From positions 1 through 64,000 of the forward strand of contig NZ_FOBO01000010.1 of assembly GCF_900109855.1 (NCBI RefSeq): a stretch of 64,000 nucleotides of DNA, in the 5' to 3' direction. The notes under the pieces are model-generated. The model saw nothing but the letters and a program-made list of their open reading frames with translations, was not told the origin of the DNA and ran no database searches. Positions 56,787 to 64,000 of this stretch are shown here, in pieces (position 1 is the first letter of the stretch; every line of letters starts with the position of its first letter). The position numbers and the translations under genes are program-made. This DNA comes from Roseovarius tolerans (GTDB taxonomy: Bacteria > Pseudomonadota > Alphaproteobacteria > Rhodobacterales > Rhodobacteraceae).

Positions 56787-57554
56787 ATGACTTTGCAAAT
56801 CGTTACCATTCCCTGCCTGTCGGACAATTATGCCTATCTCGCTCATGACCCCGCAACAGGGGCAACGGCGGTGGTGGATGTACCCGAGGCGGCCCCCATT
56901 ATCGCCGAGTTGAAGACACAGGGCTGGACGCTCTCGGACGTTCTGTTGACTCATCACCACGCGGATCACGTGCAGGGTCTGCCCGATCTTCTCGCGTTCG
57001 CACCCGCCCGCGTCGTCGGGGCTGCGGCAGACGCGCATCGCCTGCCACCGCTCGACATCGCGATAGCCGAAGGCGACACCGTGCGTATCGGTCAGGAAGA
57101 CGGTCGCGCAATCGACGTCTCGGGGCATACTGTCGGCCATGTCGCATTTCACTTTCCACAGAGCGACGCGGTGTTTACAGCGGACAGCCTGATGGCCCTC
57201 GGCTGCGGCCGGGTATTCGAGGGAACCATGCCGCAAATGCACGAGAGCCTTGCAAAACTTGCCACACTACCGCCCGAAACTGTGGTATATTCCGGCCATG
57301 AATACACACTAAACAATGCAAAATTCGCCCTGACCGTTGATCCCGACAATCCAAGGCTTAAATCAAGGATCAAAGAGATCGATGCAAAGCGTGCAACCGG
57401 CAAACCCACCGTTCCCTCTACCCTCGCGGAGGAACTTGCCACCAACCCGTTCCTGCGTGCCTCTGATCCAGATATTCAGAGCCACCTCGGCATGACCGGA
57501 GCCGCGCCGGAGATGGTCTTTGCGGAAATCCGTGCAAGAAAGGATCGGTTCTGA
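56787..57554 (+). CDS. gloB: hydroxyacylglutathione hydrolase (glyoxalase II)
   Basis: A 255-residue metallo-beta-lactamase-fold enzyme that hydrolyses S-lactoylglutathione. The metal motif is THHHADH (55-61), with SGHTVGH and YSGHEYTLNN further on and a C-terminal HAGH domain (NPFLRASDPDIQ). The ATG is at 56787. It belongs to methylglyoxal detoxification, together with the Hsp31-like protein elsewhere in the window. Confidence 0.94.
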   Translation: MTLQIVTIPCLSDNYAYLAHDPATGATAVVDVPEAAPIIAELKTQGWTLSDVLLTHHHADHVQGLPDLLAFAPARVVGAAADAHRLPPLDIAIAEGDTVRIGQEDGRAIDVSGHTVGHVAFHFPQSDAVFTADSLMALGCGRVFEGTMPQMHESLAKLATLPPETVVYSGHEYTLNNAKFALTVDPDNPRLKSRIKEIDAKRATGKPTVPSTLAEELATNPFLRASDPDIQSHLGMTGAAPEMVFAEIRARKDRF

Positions 57555-57616
57555 GGCGGATGTGATCGAAATCGCGACCCGTATCACGAAAAGTGACCCG
57601 GTTTTACGAAAAAATC

Positions 57617-57647
57617 CTTGAAGCATGGCCGGTATCGACCAAACTTT
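57617..57647 (+). promoter_or_regulatory. possible heat-shock (RpoH) promoter of clpA
   Basis: CTTGAAG at 57617-57623 matches the -35 of alphaproteobacterial RpoH promoters; a weak -10 (CCAAACTTT, 57639-57647) follows after 16 bases. It is about 65 bases before the clpA start. clpA is a plausible heat-shock gene, but the -10 match is poor. Confidence 0.3.
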
Positions 57648-57709
57648 AAGACTATGAGGCCAAGGTTTGTGGGCGTCCCGCCCCGGCCAAGATCAGAAGG
57701 AGCACGACC

Positions 57710-60045
<2,336 letters not shown>

Positions 60046-60046
<1 letters not shown>

Positions 60047-61020
60047 TGCGGCGGGCTTATGCCCTCGCTTCGATACTGACACTGGCGGCGGCCCAAACGG
60101 CCGCCGCCGACGCATTTCGGCTCGCCCTGCCGCTCGACTGCACCCTTGGCCAGACCTGCTATATCGAGGATTACGTCGATACCGATCCCGGCCCCGGTCA
60201 GCGTGATTACATGTGTGGCCTCAACAGCCGTGACGACCATCGCGGCACCGATTTCATGCTCCCGTCTTTCGAGGCAATGCAGACCGGCGTTGATGTTCTG
60301 GCCGCCGCCCCCGGCACCGTCGCCGCCACCCGCGACGACATGGCCGATACCACCGTCACAGCCGCCACGCGCGAGGCGATCCGGGGCCGCGAATGCGGCA
60401 ATGCAGTGCGCGTCGATCACGGCGACGGCTGGCAAACGCTCTATTGCCATCTCAAACTCGGGTCGATCCAAGTCCGCAAAGGCGAAGAGGTAATGACCGG
60501 CGATGTCTTGGGCGAGGTCGGATTGAGCGGACTGACCAACGCCCCGCATGTGCATCTCGGCGTGCTCAAGGATGGTGAGATCGTCGATCCCTTCCATCCC
60601 GACAACATCACGCAATGCGGCGAAGCAACAGATGGCGGCTTGTGGCAAACACCACTCGCGTACACCCGCGCGGGCCTCTTCACGGCCGGATTTTCCACCG
60701 CTGTCCCCAGCTTTGAAGCGGTGCAATCCGGCGCGGCACGCATGGGCGCGACGGCAGGAGATCAGCCGCTGGTGCTCTACGGTCATGTCTTCTACGCGCA
60801 ACCGGGCGATCAACTGATCCTGACGGCCCACGGCCCCGAGGGCGAGGTTTTCCGCCACGAGATCACGCTCGACGCCCCCAAGGTGCAGCTTTTCCGCGCC
60901 TTCGGGCGCAAGGCCCCGGCTGCGGGCTGGCGCGCCGGGGCCTATCGCGGCTATGTGCGCCTCATCCGCGGCGATACGCTGATTGCCGCGCGTCACGCCG
61001 ATATCACGGTGACGCCCTGA
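60046..61020 (+). CDS. M23-family metallopeptidase, secreted
   Basis: A 324-residue exported protein with a signal peptide ending at about residue 22. The LytM zinc motif is HRGTDF (H65, D69) and HVHLG (H168, H170), with H135 in YCHLK as catalytic partner. It would cleave peptidoglycan cross-bridges or act as a wall-hydrolase regulator. It shares one base with the clpA stop, so translation is coupled. Confidence 0.88.
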
Positions 61021-61026
61021 CGCGCG

Positions 61027-62985
61027 CTACCGAGTGGTCAGCTTCAACTCGATGCGCCGGTTCTGGGCACGGGCCTCGGGCGTATCGGCGGGGTTGACCG
61101 GCTGATACTCACCATACCCGTTGGCCGAAAGGCGCTCTGGCGGAAAGCCGAGGAAATTCGTGAGATAGCGCACCACCGAGAGGGCCCGCGCCTGGCTCAG
61201 CGCCCAGTTGTCGGCAAAGCGCGCACCCTCGATGACCGGTACGTCGTCAGTGTGACCGTCCACCTGCAACACCCATTCGATGCCCTCTGGGATCTCGTCG
61301 ATCACGCTGCGCAGAATGTTTGAAACCTTGGCAATCTCCAATTGCCCGGCGCGAGAAAGATCGGCCGCACCCGGAGCAAACAGGACTTCTGAGGAAAAGA
61401 CGAACCGATCCCCCACGATCTGCACGCCCTCCTGATCGCCCAGCACGTCGCGCAGACGGCCAAAGAATTCCGAGCGGTACTTCTCCAAGTCCTCTTTCTC
61501 GGCCTCCAACCGCTCGCGTTCTGCCTCCAGCAGGCGCGCGCGTTCTTCTTCAGCCTGTCGGCGGCGGCGTTCCTCGGCGGCCACCCGGGCCAGCGCGGTA
61601 TTGAGCTCATTGCCAAGCGACTGCAACTGTACCTCGGCTTCGGCCTCGCTTTCACGGGCCTCATCCAGCAACCCCTGCAACTGCGACAACTGATCGCGCA
61701 GGGCCGCGACCTGCTGATTGAGCAGCGCCTGCTGCCGTTGCGCGGCGCTTGCTGCTTGCTGCTCCTCAGCCAGCTGCTCGCGGGCCTGCGATAGCAACGC
61801 CGCGCGCTCCTCCGCGGCGCTCATCTGCTCTTGCGTCTCCGCCTCGGCGGCGCGCTGTGCCGCGAGTGCCTGCACCAACTGCGCCCGCACCTCTTCGGCA
61901 TCTAGCGCCTCACCTTCCACGGCCTCTTTCTCGGCCAAGGCCTGCGCCAGTTGTTCCTCCAGCCTGCGCGCCCACTCCTGTGCCTCGGCAAGCGCCACAC
62001 GGGTGTCCTCCAGCGTGCCGGTGGCCGTGGCCTCGCCACTCTGGGCGGCGTCGAGTGCGGCCTCCAAGCGCGCAATCTCGGCCTCGCGGGCCTCGGCCCC
62101 TTGCTCGGCCTGCAAGAGCGCCTGCGCCAATTGGCTATTCAGGTCCTCGCGCGCGGTCTCGGCAGCGGCCAGCAGGGTCAGCGTTTCCTCGGCCTGCTGG
62201 CGCTGTTCCTCCAATGCGAGCGTCATCGAGGTCAACTCTGCCTGCGATGCTTCCAGGCGCTTTCGCAGGGCCTCGGCGGCGGCGGCCTCGGCGAGGCGCG
62301 TCTGTTCTTCCTCGCTCAACTGCGCTTGCAGATCGTCAACCTCGGCGCTCAGGGCCGCCTGCGCCTCTCCGGCCTCGGCATTGCGCACGCGCAAATCCGC
62401 GACCAGCGCATCGAGCGCCTCGCGCCGGGCGGCGGCAAGCCGGGCGGCCTCGGCCTGGGCGTCCACCTCATCGCGCAGGCTGGCAAGGGCGAGGTTGAGT
62501 TGCTCGGCCTCACTCAGCAATGCGTCGCGACGGTCTTCCAGATCGGCAATGCGCCCCTGCGCCGTTTCCCGATCCGACAACAGGCCCGCCACCTGTTCCT
62601 CGAAACTTGCAATGCGGCCCTGCGCGGTCTGCAAGGCCTGCGCCTGCTCGGCACTCTGCGCGCGCAGGCTCTCGATCAGGGCGGCCTGCTGTTCCTGCCG
62701 CTCGCGCGCATCGCCCAAGGTCGTGGTGAGCGCGCCAACGCGCTCTTGCAGCGTGGCGTTGCGGTCCTGCTCCAGCCCGAGTGCAAGGGACAGGGCCGAC
62801 ACTTCGGCCGACAGCGCGTCAAGCTGCGTTTCCTGCCCGCTGATTTCCTCGCGCAGCACGAATTGCACCATCATGAAGATCGTCAGAACAAACATCAGGA
62901 CCAGCAACAGCCCGGTCATCGCATCCACGAAACCCGGCCAGATCGCGCCTTGAAACCGGCTTCCTGTGCGCCGCGAGAGCGCCAT
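61027..62985 (-). CDS. OmpA-like peptidoglycan-binding protein with long coiled coil
   Basis: A 652-residue envelope protein: one N-terminal membrane segment (about 19-42), a long Ala/Glu/Gln-rich coiled coil (about 50-500), then an OmpA/MotB-type domain (QVDGHTDDVPVIE, ALSVVRYLTNF, NGYGEYQPV). Structure and the adjacent ExbB/MotA-like gene (two bases apart) suggest a stator-like proton-driven envelope complex. It is common in Rhodobacteraceae; the exact role is unproven. Confidence 0.85.
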   Translation of the reverse strand: MALSRRTGSRFQGAIWPGFVDAMTGLLLVLMFVLTIFMMVQFVLREEISGQETQLDALSAEVSALSLALGLEQDRNATLQERVGALTTTLGDARERQEQQAALIESLRAQSAEQAQALQTAQGRIASFEEQVAGLLSDRETAQGRIADLEDRRDALLSEAEQLNLALASLRDEVDAQAEAARLAAARREALDALVADLRVRNAEAGEAQAALSAEVDDLQAQLSEEEQTRLAEAAAAEALRKRLEASQAELTSMTLALEEQRQQAEETLTLLAAAETAREDLNSQLAQALLQAEQGAEAREAEIARLEAALDAAQSGEATATGTLEDTRVALAEAQEWARRLEEQLAQALAEKEAVEGEALDAEEVRAQLVQALAAQRAAEAETQEQMSAAEERAALLSQAREQLAEEQQAASAAQRQQALLNQQVAALRDQLSQLQGLLDEARESEAEAEVQLQSLGNELNTALARVAAEERRRRQAEEERARLLEAERERLEAEKEDLEKYRSEFFGRLRDVLGDQEGVQIVGDRFVFSSEVLFAPGAADLSRAGQLEIAKVSNILRSVIDEIPEGIEWVLQVDGHTDDVPVIEGARFADNWALSQARALSVVRYLTNFLGFPPERLSANGYGEYQPVNPADTPEARAQNRRIELKLTTR

Positions 62986-62987
62986 GC

Positions 62988-64000
62988 TCAGCCCTCCCCG
63001 CCGCGATCCGTCTCAGGGCGAGACGCAGCGCGCACGCGGCGTGGGGCAGAGTCGCGCGCCTGTCCGAGCAACCGTGTCAGCGCCGCCAGATCGGAGCGCA
63101 ACTCGGTCATGGTCTCCTGCCGTCCGGCACTGATTTCCTCGAGGATCCGCAGCATCTGAACGTCGATCGAGCGCAGGCGCATGCGGCTCTCGGCATCGAG
63201 CCCCTCGTTCGGGGCCACTTCGCGGTTCTCCAGCGTCTCGATCAGCCGCTCCTGCCCCTCGGCCATCCGCATCAGCGCCACCTGCACCGGATTCTGATCG
63301 CTCATCCGGTGGGTCAGGCGCTCGATGGAATCCGCCAGTACGCCCAGTTTCTGATCGACCATGGCGCGGCTCATGTCCGATTGGCTGAGCATGTTCTGCA
63401 GCGCGTCCATCTGCTCGGACATGTGGTCGAGTACATGCGCCACGGCGTCCTGTTCACCGCCGCCGTCGCCATCACTATCACCGCTAGCAAAGCCGACCCG
63501 CGTGATGGTCGACATCCACTCTTCCAGCTCGCGGTAAAACCGGTTCTGCCCGTGACTGGCAAAAAGCTCCAGCAGGCCCACCACCAGCGATCCGGCCAGA
63601 CCCAGAAGCGACGAGGCAAAGGCCACGCCCATGCCGCCCAGTTGCGCCTCGAGCCCGGTCATCAGGCGGTTGAAGACGTCGACCCCCTCTTCACCCGCTT
63701 GCGGGGCGAGGCTTCGGATCGTGTCGACCACCGCCGGCACGGTCGTGGCCAGCCCGTAAAATGTGCCCAGAAGACCGAGGAAAATCAGCAGGCTGACGAT
63801 ATAGCGTGTGATCTCGCGCGCCTCGTCGATGCGCTGCGCAACCGAGTCTAGGATCGAGCGCGCCGAGGTCGAGGCGATCTGCATCCGCTTTCCGCGCGAG
63901 CGCAGCATCGTGGCCAGCGGGGCCAGCATCGAGGGCGCGCGCGTCATTTCGTGGCCCGGCACCTGCGCGGCGAAGCCTTCGATCCAGCGGGCCGAGCCGA
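62988..64000 (-). CDS. MotA/TolQ/ExbB-type proton channel protein (partial)
   Basis: The C-terminal 337 residues of a MotA/TolQ/ExbB-like protein; the frame is open to the right edge (ARWIEGFAAQVPGHEMTRAP at its start), so the N-terminus lies outside the window. Two hydrophobic segments are visible (about 70-95 and 125-150 of the visible part), the first reading LLIFLGLLGTFYGLA as in ExbB. The C-terminal half is helical and charged. It is followed after two bases by the OmpA-like gene, and the two probably form one complex. Confidence 0.85.
   Translation of the reverse strand, partial: GSARWIEGFAAQVPGHEMTRAPSMLAPLATMLRSRGKRMQIASTSARSILDSVAQRIDEAREITRYIVSLLIFLGLLGTFYGLATTVPAVVDTIRSLAPQAGEEGVDVFNRLMTGLEAQLGGMGVAFASSLLGLAGSLVVGLLELFASHGQNRFYRELEEWMSTITRVGFASGDSDGDGGGEQDAVAHVLDHMSEQMDALQNMLSQSDMSRAMVDQKLGVLADSIERLTHRMSDQNPVQVALMRMAEGQERLIETLENREVAPNEGLDAESRMRLRSIDVQMLRILEEISAGRQETMTELRSDLAALTRLLGQARDSAPRRVRAASRPETDRGGEG

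Noticed and set aside
61718..62953. A 411-codon Ser/Ala/Arg-rich open frame on the plus strand
   Set aside because: It is the antisense of the coiled-coil gene at 61027-62985. Repetitive Glu/Ala/Gln codons on the coding strand produce a long stop-free complement; no family features.

Overview
This GC-rich window reads as a chromosomal segment of an alphaproteobacterium, most likely a member of the Rhodobacteraceae (Roseobacter group). The gene families point that way: an ExbB-like/OmpA-like pair, Hint-domain proteins, a DUF4396 membrane protein, a MaeB malic enzyme fused to a phosphotransacetylase-like domain, and TTTGCAAA-type repeats in front of a propionyl-CoA synthetase gene. I saw no rRNA, tRNA or CRISPR array. 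The assignment rests on protein families and base composition only.

Left edge (1-2.3 kb): the 3' end of an IS3-family transposase with its terminal inverted repeat, a probable decayed gene remnant, then a glycosyltransferase-like gene abutting a methyltransferase gene.

2.5-23.6 kb is the standout region: an apparent sphingolipid (ceramide) biosynthesis and tailoring locus. The core is a minus-strand operon (23.56 to 16.5 kb): a fatty acyl-AMP/acyl-ACP ligase, a CerR-like reductase, a dedicated acyl carrier protein, a serine palmitoyltransferase-like enzyme, a metallophosphoesterase and an MsbA-like ABC exporter. Beside it lie a GNAT-fold protein resembling bacterial ceramide synthase, a fatty-acid-2-hydroxylase-like di-iron membrane enzyme, and two LpxL-type acyltransferases, one with HX4Q in place of HX4D/E. 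Further out are two paralogous sulfotransferases, three ELM1/DUF1022 paralogues, a diacylglycerol/ceramide-kinase-family lipid kinase, two nucleotidyltransferase-like proteins and a GT8-like protein. The gene set predicts a 2-hydroxylated ceramide carrying an activated, possibly sulfated, head group. Head-group chemistry is inference.

24-50 kb is ordinary chromosome: quinone oxidoreductase, CaCA exchanger, MFS transporter, MetRS, acylphosphatase, LepA, YjdM/PhnA-like protein, an aldehyde dehydrogenase with an AcoR-like regulator that lacks the AAA+ domain, GlyA, NAD kinase, PrpE, MaeB, Upp, a SPOR protein and GAPDH. Several intrinsic terminators are clear, and an array of TGCAAA half-sites precedes prpE.

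50.7-54 kb holds a secreted/surface module: a small Hint-like protein, a family-2 sulfotransferase and a choice-of-anchor-L plus Hint protein. 54-64 kb returns to housekeeping: HtpX, a YHS-domain Tat substrate, a thioesterase, a methyltransferase, a glyoxalase II, ClpA, an M23 peptidase, and an OmpA-like/ExbB-like envelope pair running off the right edge.
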